Source of the DNA: Xanthomarina maritima | GTDB lineage: Bacteria; Bacteroidota; Bacteroidia; Flavobacteriales; Flavobacteriaceae | Length of the DNA: 64,000 bases | Direction of reading: 5' to 3' | Assembly: GCF_008084905.1 (NCBI RefSeq) | Contig: NZ_VSFC01000020.1 | Span: forward strand, 1-64,000 | Part shown: piece by piece, positions 35,413 through 45,088 of the stretch | Layout: every line of letters begins with the position of its first letter | Numbering within the stretch: position 1 is the first letter of the stretch | The notes under the pieces: generated by a model | The model's input: only the letters and a program-made list of their open reading frames with translations | Database searches by the model: none | What the model was told of the DNA's origin: nothing | Program-made: the position numbers and the translations under genes

Positions 35413-36689
35413 TGTATAGAGAAACAAACAGACATTTTAAATTCGATTGGATGACCATCATAATTTTTCTTCTCTTAATAGGGTTTGGATGGCTTAACAT
35501 TCTGTCTGCTTCGCATATTGGCGAAACTATTGATTATTTAGATTTCACTCAGCCTTATGGCAAACAATTGGTATTTATCATTTTAACCTTCGGATTGATT
35601 ATTCTAATTCTTTCAATAGAATCAAAATTTTATGAAAGGTTTTCTAGTATAATTTACATTGTTTCAATGCTATCTCTAATTGGGTTATTCATTTTTGGGA
35701 AAAATGTTAATGGAGCAACATCATGGTATGCCATTGGAGGCATGACTATACAACCTAGCGAATTTGCTAAAGCAGCTACAGCTCTTGCAGTAGCTAAATA
35801 TATAAGTGACTTACAAACAGATATTAGAACTTTTAAAGATCAGATTCAAGTTTGTATAATAATAATTATTCCAGCTATTTTAATTTTACTTCAAAATGAT
35901 GCTGGAAGTACTGTTGTATATGCTTCCTTCTTTTTTGTTTTATATAGAGAGGGCTTACCTAAAGCTTATCTTATAATTGCTTTATTATTAGTATGTATTT
36001 CAGTTGGATCTTTAAAATTTGGAGCAATAATAACAGCTATAACCACTTCAATAATGATATTGGCTTATCATTTTACGAGAAAGTCAAAGCCAATGTTTTT
36101 AAAAACATTGTCAGTTATCATTGCTTGTATTATTCTAAGTTTTGGAATTAAGTTTCTGTATCAAAATATTCTTCAACCTCATCAACAAGACAGAATAAGT
36201 TTATGGTTAAGACTTGAAAAAGATCCTATCAAAATAGCTCAAATGCGTCGTGACATTTTATATAATTTATATGAATCTGAGAAAGCTATTAGTTCAGGAG
36301 GATTAACTGGAAGAGGTTTTTTAGAAGGCACACGTACTACTGGAAAATTTGTACCCGAACAACATACAGATTATATTTTTAGTACTGTTGGAGAAGAATG
36401 GGGTTTTACAGGAAGCATTTTTGTTGTCATTTTATTTGTTCTTCTATTATTAAGAATTCTTCATTTAGCCGAATTACAAAAATCACAATTTAGTCGTGTT
36501 TATGGTTATAGTGTAGCATCCATCTTATTCTTTCACTTCATGATAAATATAGGCATGGTTATGGGTTTAATTCCAACCATAGGGATTCCTCTCCCGTTCT
36601 TTAGCTATGGTGGATCAGGTCTTTGGGGTTTTACAATCTTACTTTTTATATTTATAAAGCTTGATTCAAATAGAATTAATGAGTGGTAA
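35412..36689 (+). CDS. rodA: Peptidoglycan glycosyltransferase RodA
   Basis: This SEDS-family protein has 425 residues and about ten transmembrane helices. It has the family signatures GATSWYAIGGMTIQPSEFAK and QNDAGSTVVY, and the terminal GLIPTIGIPLPFFSYGGSG (split as GIPLPFFSYGGSG). It polymerises lipid II glycan strands for cell elongation, paired with PBP2 encoded just before it. Start and stop codons of mrdA and rodA overlap by 1 bp. It is the last gene of the operon; no clear hairpin terminator was found after it. Confidence 0.96.
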   Translation: MYRETNRHFKFDWMTIIIFLLLIGFGWLNILSASHIGETIDYLDFTQPYGKQLVFIILTFGLIILILSIESKFYERFSSIIYIVSMLSLIGLFIFGKNVNGATSWYAIGGMTIQPSEFAKAATALAVAKYISDLQTDIRTFKDQIQVCIIIIIPAILILLQNDAGSTVVYASFFFVLYREGLPKAYLIIALLLVCISVGSLKFGAIITAITTSIMILAYHFTRKSKPMFLKTLSVIIACIILSFGIKFLYQNILQPHQQDRISLWLRLEKDPIKIAQMRRDILYNLYESEKAISSGGLTGRGFLEGTRTTGKFVPEQHTDYIFSTVGEEWGFTGSIFVVILFVLLLLRILHLAELQKSQFSRVYGYSVASILFFHFMINIGMVMGLIPTIGIPLPFFSYGGSGLWGFTILLFIFIKLDSNRINEW

Positions 36690-36787
36690 TATTTTAAATA
36701 CTTAATTTTTATAAACTTTATAAGATTTTTTTGTATTTTTATTTGATACTTTAATCACATTTTAATTTATCATTTAAAAAAAACAAT

Positions 36788-37366
36788 ATGAAAAATCCTA
36801 TTAAAAAATTCACTCTCATACTTCTTATAATCTCTTTAACAAGCATTAGTTACTCTCAAGTTAAAAGTGATTATGATAAAAGTACGGATTTCACAAAATA
36901 CAAAACCATTGCTTACAAAGGTTGGCAAAAAGATAGCGATAAAAAATTAACCGATTTCGACAAAAAAAGAATCACTGATGCCTTAACTTCCGAGTTTTCT
37001 AAACGAGGCATTCAAATAGTTGAAGGTGATGCAGATGCTGCTATTACTCTTTATATTGTTGTGAATAAAAAAACTAGTACAACAGCCTATACTTCATTTA
37101 ATGGAGGCATGGGATACGCAGGTCGCTGGGGCTGGGGAATGGGTGTAGGTATGGGAATGGGTAGCGCAACAACAACCTATGACACTAACGATTATCTTGA
37201 AGGCACCTTAGTTGTAGACATGTACGATTCTAAGAGCAAAAGCCTTGTTTGGCAAGGTGTAATAACATCTGAAGTAAACGAAAAACCTGAAAAAAGAGTA
37301 AAATCTACTCCTAAGAAAATAGCAAAACTAATGAAGTCCTATCCTATTAATCCAATTAAAAAATAG
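36788..37366 (+). CDS. DUF4136 secreted protein
   Basis: The protein has 192 residues with a signal peptide (about 1-23, ending SISYSQ). The DUF4136 fold covers nearly all of the rest (STDFTKYKTIAYKGW, then LEGTLVVDMYDSKSKSLVWQGV). An insert rich in Gly and Met (GGMGYAGRWGWGMGVGMGMG region, about 99-120) separates the halves. In this family the start is often a lipoprotein, but no lipobox Cys is present here. Function is unknown; it lies upstream of the DUF2092 and DUF6515 genes in the same direction. Confidence 0.8.
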   Translation: MKNPIKKFTLILLIISLTSISYSQVKSDYDKSTDFTKYKTIAYKGWQKDSDKKLTDFDKKRITDALTSEFSKRGIQIVEGDADAAITLYIVVNKKTSTTAYTSFNGGMGYAGRWGWGMGVGMGMGSATTTYDTNDYLEGTLVVDMYDSKSKSLVWQGVITSEVNEKPEKRVKSTPKKIAKLMKSYPINPIKK

Positions 37367-37420
37367 GCCTAATTATTCTCATATTACTTTAAACATAATT
37401 ATTTTATTTAATTCATTATT

Positions 37421-38146
37421 ATGAAAAGCACTTTTATTGCGTTTAGCTTATTTTTGATACCTTTATTAGGTATATCTCAAGAAACAAAAGACATGGATTC
37501 CACAGCCATCTTCATTTTAGATAAAATGAGTGATGTGATTGGTGATTTAGAATCGGTTACATTCGATTTAAATAATTCTATCGACAAATTTGATGATGAT
37601 AACAATATTGAAAAACAGTATTCAACTAGCACTATTTCTTTCTCAGGTCCAAATAAACTTTTAATTAGAACAGAAGGCACTGAAGGCAAAAAAGGGTATT
37701 GGTTTGATGGCGAATTTGTTACTTATTATTCTTTCGACGAAAACAATTATGTAACCCTAGAAGCTCCAGAAACAACTATTGAAATGATAGATGAAATGCA
37801 CGCAAATTATGACTTTCAATTTCCAGCAGCAGATTTTTTCTACCCTTCTTTTACAGATGACATGATGGATCAATTCGATTCTATAAAGTATCTTGGTAAG
37901 AAAGTAATAGATGAAGAAGAATGTTACCATATTATGGCAATTAATAAAGATCTAAATGTACAATTATGGATTTCTAACGAAACGTATTTATTACCGAAAC
38001 ACTTTGTAATAATATACAAAAACAAGTCTAATTTGCAATACGAATCTAATTTTAGTAATTGGTCTATAAATCCTACAATTCCAGACTCGGTATTTTCTTT
38101 TTTTGCACCTCCAACAGCTAGATTAATAAGTATTCTAAAAAAGTAG
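37421..38146 (+). CDS. DUF2092 periplasmic protein
   Basis: The protein has 241 residues with a signal peptide (1-19, ending LLGISQ). The body matches DUF2092, an LolA/LppX-like fold. It has the sequence SVTFDLNNSID, then GPNKLLIRTEGTEGKKGYWFDG, YYSFDENNYVTLEAP and YHIMAINKDLNVQLWISNETYLLPK (given in parts). Such proteins may carry lipids or sense envelope components; this is not proven. Members often sit near sulfatase genes in marine bacteria, as here. Confidence 0.8.
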   Translation: MKSTFIAFSLFLIPLLGISQETKDMDSTAIFILDKMSDVIGDLESVTFDLNNSIDKFDDDNNIEKQYSTSTISFSGPNKLLIRTEGTEGKKGYWFDGEFVTYYSFDENNYVTLEAPETTIEMIDEMHANYDFQFPAADFFYPSFTDDMMDQFDSIKYLGKKVIDEEECYHIMAINKDLNVQLWISNETYLLPKHFVIIYKNKSNLQYESNFSNWSINPTIPDSVFSFFAPPTARLISILKK

Positions 38147-38176
38147 TTATTCAATATAAGTTAAATTTAAAATATC

Positions 38177-39337
38177 ATGACAACAAATAGACTCAATATA
38201 AAACACAGATTAGGAATAATATTAGTTTTTTTAGCATTAGCTTTCCCTTCAGATTTATTAGCGCAACGAATGGGACATGGCGCTTCAAGAGGTGGAGGCC
38301 ATTCCATGTCAAGAGGTGGAGGTCATTCAATGTCAAGACCTGCAAGTAGACCTACTAACAATAGAGCCACAACTAGACCTGCAACTAATACTAGACCTGC
38401 AAGTAGACCATCACATACAACTACGCCATCTAGAACACCTTCTAAATCTATTAATGGTGGACATACTAAAAATAATAGTCGAGATTTTTCAAATAGAAAC
38501 AAAAGTAATATCCCGAACAAAAGTACAAGACCAGTAAATACAAATACCCCTTCTAGAGATAAATCTAAAGTTGGAGATAGAACAAGTAATAATTCTGCAC
38601 CTAAATTAAATACCAATAATCGAAAAACATCTAACATTAAAGATAAGAGTATTAATAGAGGGGATGCTGCTAGAGACAAAAGTAACATTGGAAATGGCAA
38701 CAGAGGTAATAATATTAATAGTGGTAATAGAAACATAAATATTGACAATAGTAGAAATGTAACAATAAACAATAGAAACACTTATGTAAGACCTAGTTAT
38801 GCTCATTATTCAAGACCACCTTATCGTTATGGAGGTTATGGATATTATTGTCACAGACCGTATTACTACCATCCTTATAGACCGTTTTATTGGGGACCAT
38901 ATTATCATCCTTGGGGATATTTTGTAACTACTCTAGCAACTACAGCCATTATCGTCAGTATTGTCAATGATAGTAACGATGACGACGATGAATATCACTA
39001 CGAAAATGGCACCTATTATTTAAAAACTGAAGATGGCTTTGTAGCCGTACAAGCTCCTGTAGGAGCTCAAGTTTCAGATATTCCTAAAGAAGCAGAAAAA
39101 GTAGAAGTTAATAATACAACAAACTATTATTATGGTGGTGCTTTCTATGAACAAAATAAAGATGGTTATATTGTTGTACCTGCAACAGCTGGAACTATTG
39201 TACCTAATCTACCTGAAGGTGGAGAAGAAGTGAAAATTGGCGAAGTTACTTATGTTCAATTTGGAGAAACATACTACCAACCAATTCAAATAGATGGCAA
39301 AAACATGTATGAAATTGTAGAAGTAAAGAAAGAATAA
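38177..39337 (+). CDS. DUF6515 protein with long low-complexity region
   Basis: The protein has 386 residues with a signal peptide (about 1-30, ending DLLAQ). Residues about 31-205 are low-complexity and basic, rich in Ser, Arg, Asn, Thr and Gly, with near-repeats such as GGGHSMSR and RPASRP. A Tyr/His/Pro-rich stretch (about 205-245) follows, then a hydrophobic helix (VTTLATTAIIVSIV), an acidic turn, and the C-terminal SH3-like DUF6515 units (YYLKTEDGFVAVQAPVGA and YYGGAFYEQNKDGYIVV). The basic linker could contact polyanions or peptidoglycan. Function is unknown. Confidence 0.75.
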   Translation: MTTNRLNIKHRLGIILVFLALAFPSDLLAQRMGHGASRGGGHSMSRGGGHSMSRPASRPTNNRATTRPATNTRPASRPSHTTTPSRTPSKSINGGHTKNNSRDFSNRNKSNIPNKSTRPVNTNTPSRDKSKVGDRTSNNSAPKLNTNNRKTSNIKDKSINRGDAARDKSNIGNGNRGNNINSGNRNINIDNSRNVTINNRNTYVRPSYAHYSRPPYRYGGYGYYCHRPYYYHPYRPFYWGPYYHPWGYFVTTLATTAIIVSIVNDSNDDDDEYHYENGTYYLKTEDGFVAVQAPVGAQVSDIPKEAEKVEVNNTTNYYYGGAFYEQNKDGYIVVPATAGTIVPNLPEGGEEVKIGEVTYVQFGETYYQPIQIDGKNMYEIVEVKKE

Positions 39338-39372
39338 ATTAAGAAAACAAAAATCTAACGAATAAATAATCT

Positions 39373-40931
39373 ATGAATAATATAAAAACAATTTGTGCTT
39401 TTATTTTATTAATGCTAATAGTATTTTCAGTAAACGCACAAAAAAACCAAATATTCTAGTAATTTGGGGAGATGACATTGGAACTTGGAACATTAGCCAC
39501 AATAATCGTGGAATGATGGGCTACAAAACACCTAACATAGATCGTATAGCAAAAGAAGGAATAGGTTTTACAGATTATTACGCGCAACAAAGTTGTACAG
39601 CAGGACGTGCTGCTTTTATTGGAGGAAGTGTACCAGTTCATTCTGGTATGACCAAAGTAGGTATGCCAGGCGCTAAAGAAGGATGGCAAAAAACCGATGT
39701 AACCATGGCTACAGTTCTTAAAAGTCAAGGGTATTCCACTGGTCAATTTGGTAAAAACCATCAAGGTGATTTAGATGAGCATCTTCCAACTATACATGGT
39801 TTTGATGAATTTTTTGGAAACTTATATCACTTAAATGCTGAAGAAGAGCCAGAAAATTTTGATTACCCAAGTGACATGGTATTAAAAGATGGTCGAACAT
39901 TTAAAGAAAAATTTGGCCCTCGTGGTGTTTTACACTCATGGTCAGATGGTAAAGGTGGACAACGTATAGAAGATACAGGACCACTTACCAAAAAACGTAT
40001 GGAAACTATTGATGATGAGAGTGTAGCAGCAACTAAAAAATTTATTAAAAAAGCAGTTGAATCAGGCAAACCATTCTTTGTTTGGTGGAATGGAACTCGT
40101 ATGCATTTTAGAACACATGTAAAAGAAGATAGACGTCATGAAGGAAATGATGAATATACTGATGGTATGATAGAGCATGACATGCATGTTGGACAATTAT
40201 TAGACTTTTTAGACGAATTAGGTATTGCAGATAATACAGTAGTTATGTATTCTACAGATAATGGACCTCACTATAATACGTGGCCAGATGTAGGTACAAC
40301 ACCATTTCATGGTGAAAAAAACAGTTCATGGGAAGGTGCTTACCGTGTTCCTGCATTTGTAAGATGGGCCAGGTCATTTTCCTGAAGGTATTACTTTAAA
40401 CGGCATTGTAGCACACGAAGACTGGCTGCCAACTTTTGCGGCTATAGCAGGAGAACCAGATATTGTTGTAAAAGCTAAAAAAGGGGTAACCTTGAATGGC
40501 AGATCTTATAAAAATCACATCGATGGGTATAATCAATTAGATTATTTAACTGGTAAAGTAAAAGAATCTCCAAGAGAAGGTTTTATTTATGTAAATGATG
40601 CTGGATCTATAGCTGCTTTGCGTTATGGGGACTGGAAAGCCATGTTCCAAGTGAATAGAGCACACCAACTACAAATATGGCTTGAGCCTTTTGTTGTATT
40701 AAGAGCTCCTTACATATTTAACTTAAGAAGAGACCCATTTGAAAAAGCACTAGAAGGTTCTAATACCTATTATGATTGGTATATAGACCGGTCTTATATA
40801 TAGCAATACAAAGTTATGCGTTTAATTTCTTAAGCACCTTTGTAGAATTCCCTCCTAGCCAAACAGCTGGCGATTGGAGTCTTACTAAAGTGGAAAAACA
40901 AATTGAAGATATGGTCATGAGGAGTAATTAA
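39373..40931 (+). pseudogene. Arylsulfatase gene with three frameshifts
   Basis: Joining frames gives a secreted arylsulfatase of about 520 residues: signal peptide MNNIKTICAFILLMLIVFSV, then KKPNILVIWGDDIG, the sulfatase active site SCTAGRAAF with the Cys normally turned into formylglycine, and GMTKVGMPGA. Three breaks are visible. At 39440-39446 a run of seven A needs eight. At 40366-40368 GGG needs GG, shifting RWPGHFPEG to a stop. At 40795-40802 a TA-repeat breaks the frame before SYAFNFLSTFVEFPP. Each is in a homopolymer or dinucleotide run, so assembly error must be excluded, but no other gene here except the 47.9 kb remnant is broken. The neighbouring DUF2092 and DUF6515 genes are intact. 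Confidence 0.85.
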
Positions 40932-40951
40932 TACAATCTATCCCTAATAAA

Positions 40952-40987
40952 AAAGGCAGGCTTTATAGATTGCCTTTATTTTTTTTC
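40952..40987 (+). terminator. Terminator after the arylsulfatase pseudogene
   Basis: A 7-bp stem (AAAGGCA with TGCCTTT) across a 12-nt loop is followed by a long T run on the plus strand, 20 nt beyond the sulfatase stop. Confidence 0.65.
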
Positions 40988-41137
40988 AATTTAAGTAAAC
41001 CCTGTTCTAATGTTTAGATTTTTATATAATAAATATTTTTTGTTTAAGACTCACAATATTTTTTTTGATGCCTCATTTTAATAGTTTAATTTTAATTCTT
41101 TGTAATCGTATCTTTTATATAAAAGAGTTAAAACAAA

Positions 41138-41938
41138 ATGAAATACCAACATCTACTTTTAATATGGATTGCTTTGTTTAGCTTTCATACAAAAGCTCAA
41201 GACAGTATTACCAACCAAGACGTAAAAGTAAACACCCAAATATGGTTAGATTATAATTTTAAAAACCTAGTTGATAGCACAAAAATATTAAACACAGAAA
41301 TAGGTTATAGAAAAGTATCACCAAAGGTTTATAATAAATTTTTAGCCATTTCTACTTTATCTTTTTCCCATAAAAAACATATAGGGTTCGTAAACATAAA
41401 AAAACCTTTGATTGAATCGTTTGAATTAGGTTCCGGAGTCATTTTTATAGACAATAACGATGCTGATAACAACCTGGAAATTAGATTTATACAAGGTTTT
41501 AAATTTATTATTCCAACCATAAAAAACATAAATCTAGTTAATTATATTAGGTTAGAAGAACGATTCCAAAATGCTTTTAATAATTCTGGTTGGATCTCAG
41601 GATATCGAATTAGATATCAAATTTCAACAGTATTGAAATGGAAAAAACACCTTGTTAAATTTACAGAAGGCTTATATTTTCCTTTAAGCGTAGAAATGTT
41701 TATAAACTTAAAAAAATCAAATCAAAATAACGATTTAACTCGAATCTCTCCTGGAATTGGATATCAACTTAAAAACAATTGGAAATATGAATTGTTTTTA
41801 ATCTATAATGAAACTAAAAACACAACACAAACCAGTAATAACTCTAGCGAATTTATTTTAAGATTACGTGTCTATAACGGGCATTTAAAAAATAAATCAA
41901 AAGAAGCAAAATTAAAACAATTGCAAGAATCAAATTAA
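41138..41938 (+). CDS. DUF2490 outer-membrane-like protein
   Basis: The protein has 266 residues with a signal peptide (about 1-20, ending HTKAQ). The rest alternates beta strands as in DUF2490, a small barrel family: VNTQIWLDYNFKNLV at the start, NLVNYIRLEERFQ with GYRIRYQI in the middle, and ISPGIGYQL then SSEFILRLRVYN at the end. It is likely an outer-membrane barrel of unknown function. It is monocistronic, between the sulfatase terminator and aqpZ. Confidence 0.75.
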   Translation: MKYQHLLLIWIALFSFHTKAQDSITNQDVKVNTQIWLDYNFKNLVDSTKILNTEIGYRKVSPKVYNKFLAISTLSFSHKKHIGFVNIKKPLIESFELGSGVIFIDNNDADNNLEIRFIQGFKFIIPTIKNINLVNYIRLEERFQNAFNNSGWISGYRIRYQISTVLKWKKHLVKFTEGLYFPLSVEMFINLKKSNQNNDLTRISPGIGYQLKNNWKYELFLIYNETKNTTQTSNNSSEFILRLRVYNGHLKNKSKEAKLKQLQESN

Positions 41939-42085
41939 TATCGAATAGACTATAATTAATAATTTGTGTAAATAACAACCAAAGACAAAATAATATTTAG
42001 CTTTTTAAAACAATTTTTTTGTATCTTCAATTATAAATCACTAACAATCATAACTTTAAATTACTAACTAAACTAATTAAAAAAC

Positions 42086-42775
42086 ATGAAAAAATTATTA
42101 GCAGAATTTATTGGGACCTTTTGGCTTGTGCTTGGAGGTTGTGGAAGTGCTGTATTAGCTGCTGGCATTCCAGAATTAGGTATTGGCTTTGCAGGTGTCG
42201 CATTGGCATTTGGTCTAACTGTTTTAACTGGTGCATATGCTTTAGGTCATATTTCTGGAGCTCATTTTAATCCGGCTGTTTCCATTGGTTTATGGATGGG
42301 AGGACGCTTTGATAGCAAAGAGTTACCTGGATATATTATCTCTCAAGTATTAGGAGGTATTGCTGGTGCTGGAGTTCTATATTTAATTGCAAGTGGTATA
42401 GACGGTTTTAGTCTTTCAAATGGATTTGCTGCTAATGGTTACGGAGAACATTCTCCTATGGGTTACGACATGACTTCTGCATTGGTTACAGAAGTTGTAA
42501 TGACATTTATGTTCTTAATTGTAATTCTTGGTGCAACACATAAAAATGCGTCTCCAGGATTTGCTGGATTAGCTATTGGTTTAGCCCTAACATTAATTCA
42601 TTTAATTAGTATTCCGGTTACTAACACATCTGTTAATCCTGCACGTAGTACAAGTCAGGCATTATTTGTAGGAGATTGGGCTACAGGTCAATTATGGTTA
42701 TTTTGGGTAGCTCCAATAGTTGGTGCTATTCTGGCTGGTTTGGTATATAAATTTATGGCTCCTAACAAAGACTAA
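42086..42775 (+). CDS. aqpZ: Aquaporin Z
   Basis: The protein has 229 residues with six transmembrane helices and the two pore motifs HFNPAVS and SVNPARS. The start [27 protein letters not shown] is the normal AqpZ start (given in parts: [10 protein letters not shown] and GGCGSAVLA). It is a water channel of the inner membrane. The selectivity residues fit an aquaporin, not a glycerol channel. A TATCTTCA element near 42022 may be part of its promoter. A bidirectional terminator follows. Confidence 0.95.
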   Translation: MKKLLAEFIGTFWLVLGGCGSAVLAAGIPELGIGFAGVALAFGLTVLTGAYALGHISGAHFNPAVSIGLWMGGRFDSKELPGYIISQVLGGIAGAGVLYLIASGIDGFSLSNGFAANGYGEHSPMGYDMTSALVTEVVMTFMFLIVILGATHKNASPGFAGLAIGLALTLIHLISIPVTNTSVNPARSTSQALFVGDWATGQLWLFWVAPIVGAILAGLVYKFMAPNKD

Positions 42776-42792
42776 TAAAAAATATATTTATA

Positions 42793-42823
42793 AAAAAAAG
42801 GCACTATAATAGTGCCTTTTTTT
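42793..42823. terminator. Bidirectional terminator between aqpZ and gldC
   Basis: The stem AAAAAGGCACTA with TAGTGCCTTTTT (TAA loop) has runs of A and T on both sides, serving aqpZ on plus and gldC on minus. It touches the gldC stop codon. Confidence 0.85.
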
Positions 42824-43154
42824 ATTTCTTTAATTCTAATTTTTCAGCAAAATAATCGCAAAAATCCTTCATGGTTGCTGTCATTTTTTCATCTTGAGTA
42901 GCTCTATGAAATGTATCACTCATAGCCACTAATGTCTGATGAAAAAACAACTTCATTTCATCTACAGGCATATCTTTTGTCCATAAATCTATTCTTAAAG
43001 TTTCTTGGGCTTTACTGTCCCAAACAGACAATAACATAGCTTTAGCTTCTTCATTGTTTATGCCTCCATCATCTGCAGTCCAAGATAATTTTTCGGGAAT
43101 TCTATTATCGTCTAACTCAACCGTTAATTCTATAGTCGATTTTATATGTGCCAT
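42822..43154 (-). CDS. gldC: Gliding motility protein GldC
   Basis: The protein is small and cytoplasmic, with 110 residues, matching GldC: HIKSTIELTVELDDNRIPEKL-type start, WTADDGG, and RIDLWTKDMPVDEMKLFFHQTL in the centre. It aids gliding in Flavobacterium johnsoniae and stabilises GldB. It abuts gldB (1-bp overlap), the usual gldB-gldC pair. The stop overlaps the terminator hairpin. Confidence 0.93.
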   Translation of the reverse strand: MAHIKSTIELTVELDDNRIPEKLSWTADDGGINNEEAKAMLLSVWDSKAQETLRIDLWTKDMPVDEMKLFFHQTLVAMSDTFHRATQDEKMTATMKDFCDYFAEKLELKK

Positions 43155-44116
43155 TATTTTTTTGGTTTATAATTTGAATAATTAAAAATGTCTTTAGGAT
43201 CGGCTTGAAGTAAATCTTTAAAAGAAACATCGTTTCTTTCCATATAGGCTTTAACTATTTGCCAACCCATATATTTTCCTATTTGACCTGGAGATTCTTT
43301 ATCAATTTCTTCTAAATAAAACTTTGAAAAGGGAGCAGGATTTATAAATCTGTTTGGTAATTTAGAATCCGTACTAAATAGTAATTCTTCTTCAATAAAA
43401 AAGCGCCAGATTTCTATTTCGTTAGATTTTGCCCATTCTAATTGTTCATTTGTATAACCTATTTTTTCAGCATCAGTTTTAAATGGAATAACTTGATCTT
43501 TAAAGTAAAGTTGCTTTCCAAAATAAATCATTTCGTCTAATAAGGTTTTGTTTTGCTGCTGAAATATAAATTTATCTGCATAAGCTCCAGCAAGATCAAC
43601 AACTATTTGATCTCTATTAAAATCTTGTCTTAAATATTGCTGAATACCTTCATAAAATTCATGATCACTTCCTAAATAAGTGTCTAATGAGATTAACACA
43701 ATAGTATCTGTTACAATCACTTTATTTCTATAATCAACATTAGACGTTGTTGTTATAACCCTTGGTGTTTTAAACTCAGGAAAATAATATTTAAGATGCT
43801 GAAAAAGCTTATTAATTTCTATATTTTCTTCTTTAAATTCTGAAAATATCTTATTAGTTTCGAATGTTAATTCCTGCTGGAGTGTATCGTTAATTTTAGC
43901 AATCCAAAAAGAATCCGGATACTTTTCAAAAAACATAAACGGATATGCTTTTTTTAAATCTGGTAAATTAGAGACTGTGGCTTTACCAAAAGCTATATCA
44001 AATCTTTCAATAATATAATCTACTTTAATTTTTGAAATGTCATTTTCAACACCATTATCCTTTCTACAAGAAAAAATTGAAATTAAAATTAAAAACATTA
44101 AAATACGTTGTTTCAT
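43154..44116 (-). CDS. gldB: Gliding motility lipoprotein GldB
   Basis: The protein has 320 residues with a lipobox (ISIFSC, Cys17). The mature part fits GldB: YIIERFDIAFGKA, YPFMFFEKYPDSFW, YLGSDHEFYEGIQQYLRQDF, and IGKYMGWQIVKAYMERND near the end (in parts). GldB is an envelope lipoprotein needed for gliding and for stability of the T9SS machinery. The catalytic pattern of the DUF2268 peptidase relatives (HExxH) is absent. It is first in gldB-gldC, divergent from nadE. Confidence 0.93.
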   Translation of the reverse strand: MKQRILMFLILISIFSCRKDNGVENDISKIKVDYIIERFDIAFGKATVSNLPDLKKAYPFMFFEKYPDSFWIAKINDTLQQELTFETNKIFSEFKEENIEINKLFQHLKYYFPEFKTPRVITTTSNVDYRNKVIVTDTIVLISLDTYLGSDHEFYEGIQQYLRQDFNRDQIVVDLAGAYADKFIFQQQNKTLLDEMIYFGKQLYFKDQVIPFKTDAEKIGYTNEQLEWAKSNEIEIWRFFIEEELLFSTDSKLPNRFINPAPFSKFYLEEIDKESPGQIGKYMGWQIVKAYMERNDVSFKDLLQADPKDIFNYSNYKPKK

Positions 44117-44174
44117 ATAAAACTAAAAGGGTGTTAATTTTTATTAATAAAGCGATTCCTTTATTTTTGTTCGA

Positions 44175-44182
44175 CAAAGGTA
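44175..44182 (-). promoter_or_regulatory. Possible -7 box for gldBC
   Basis: The minus strand reads TACCTTTG, an exact TAnnTTTG match, in the gldB-nadE divergent spacer, 59 nt before the gldB start. No -33 box at good spacing was found. Confidence 0.5.
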
Positions 44183-44209
44183 GTATTCTTTGTTTAAAAT
44201 ACATTTAAA

Positions 44210-44998
44210 ATGCAAACAGAAAAAGTAGTAGAACACATAGTAAACTGGCTTAAAGAATATGCTATTAACGCAAAAGTTAATGGATTTGCTGTAGGTATTT
44301 CAGGAGGAATAGACTCTGCCGTTACTTCTACCTTATGTGCAAAAACAGGATTAGATGTGTTATGTATTGAAATGCCAATACATCAGGCAGAAAGCCATGT
44401 GTCTAGAGCTCAGGAACATATTAAACAATTAAAAAATCACTTTATAAATGTTAAAGATGTTAGAACAGATTTAACTCCGGTTTTTGAAGAGTTTAAAACT
44501 GAAATATCATTAGATGGCGAACAAGCTATTGTAGATATGGCATTAGCTAATACTCGAGCTAGATTACGCATGACTACATTGTACTATTATGCTGGTTTAA
44601 AAAAATTATTAGTTGCTGGCACAGGAAATAAAGTTGAAGATTTTGGAGTTGGTTTTTATACAAAATATGGAGATGGAGGAGTTGATTTAAGCCCTATTGC
44701 AGATTTGTTAAAATCTGAAGTTTATGAAATTGCAAGTATCTTAAATGTACCAGAATCTATCATGAAAGCAGCTCCAAGCGATGGTTTGTTTGGAGATGCC
44801 AGAAGTGATGAAGATCAAATTGGTGCTTCTTATCCTGAATTAGAATGGGCTATGAATATGGTTGAAAATAATAAAAAAGAATCTGATTTTTCTGGTAGAG
44901 AAAAGGAAGTTTTTAAAATTTACAGTCGTTATAACTCTAATAATCAGCACAAAATGAATCCAATTCCTATTTGTGTGGTTCCTAGTAATTTAAAATAA
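44210..44998 (+). CDS. nadE: NH3-dependent NAD+ synthetase
   Basis: The protein has 262 residues and makes NAD+ from deamido-NAD+, ATP and ammonia. The PP-loop is GISGGIDSAVTS (about 28-39), then GTGNKVEDFGVGFYTKYGDGG (given as NKVEDFG and TKYGDGGVDL) and APSDGLFGD. No N-terminal glutaminase domain is present, so it uses free ammonia. Its order, divergent from gldB and before the response regulator and dnaG, is the usual flavobacterial one. Confidence 0.96.
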   Translation: MQTEKVVEHIVNWLKEYAINAKVNGFAVGISGGIDSAVTSTLCAKTGLDVLCIEMPIHQAESHVSRAQEHIKQLKNHFINVKDVRTDLTPVFEEFKTEISLDGEQAIVDMALANTRARLRMTTLYYYAGLKKLLVAGTGNKVEDFGVGFYTKYGDGGVDLSPIADLLKSEVYEIASILNVPESIMKAAPSDGLFGDARSDEDQIGASYPELEWAMNMVENNKKESDFSGREKEVFKIYSRYNSNNQHKMNPIPICVVPSNLK

Positions 44999-45088
44999 TA
45001 ATATTTAAAATTCGACAGAAATTTACTATCTTTACTTAATATGTTTCACTTTTTGCCTCGACAGTAAAGATATTTAAAACTCTTTAAG

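Noticed and set aside
38323-38781. Leu/Val-rich 152-codon frame on the minus strand inside the DUF6515 gene
   Set aside because: It mirrors the low-complexity Arg/Ser/Asn region of the plus-strand gene and looks like a composition artefact.
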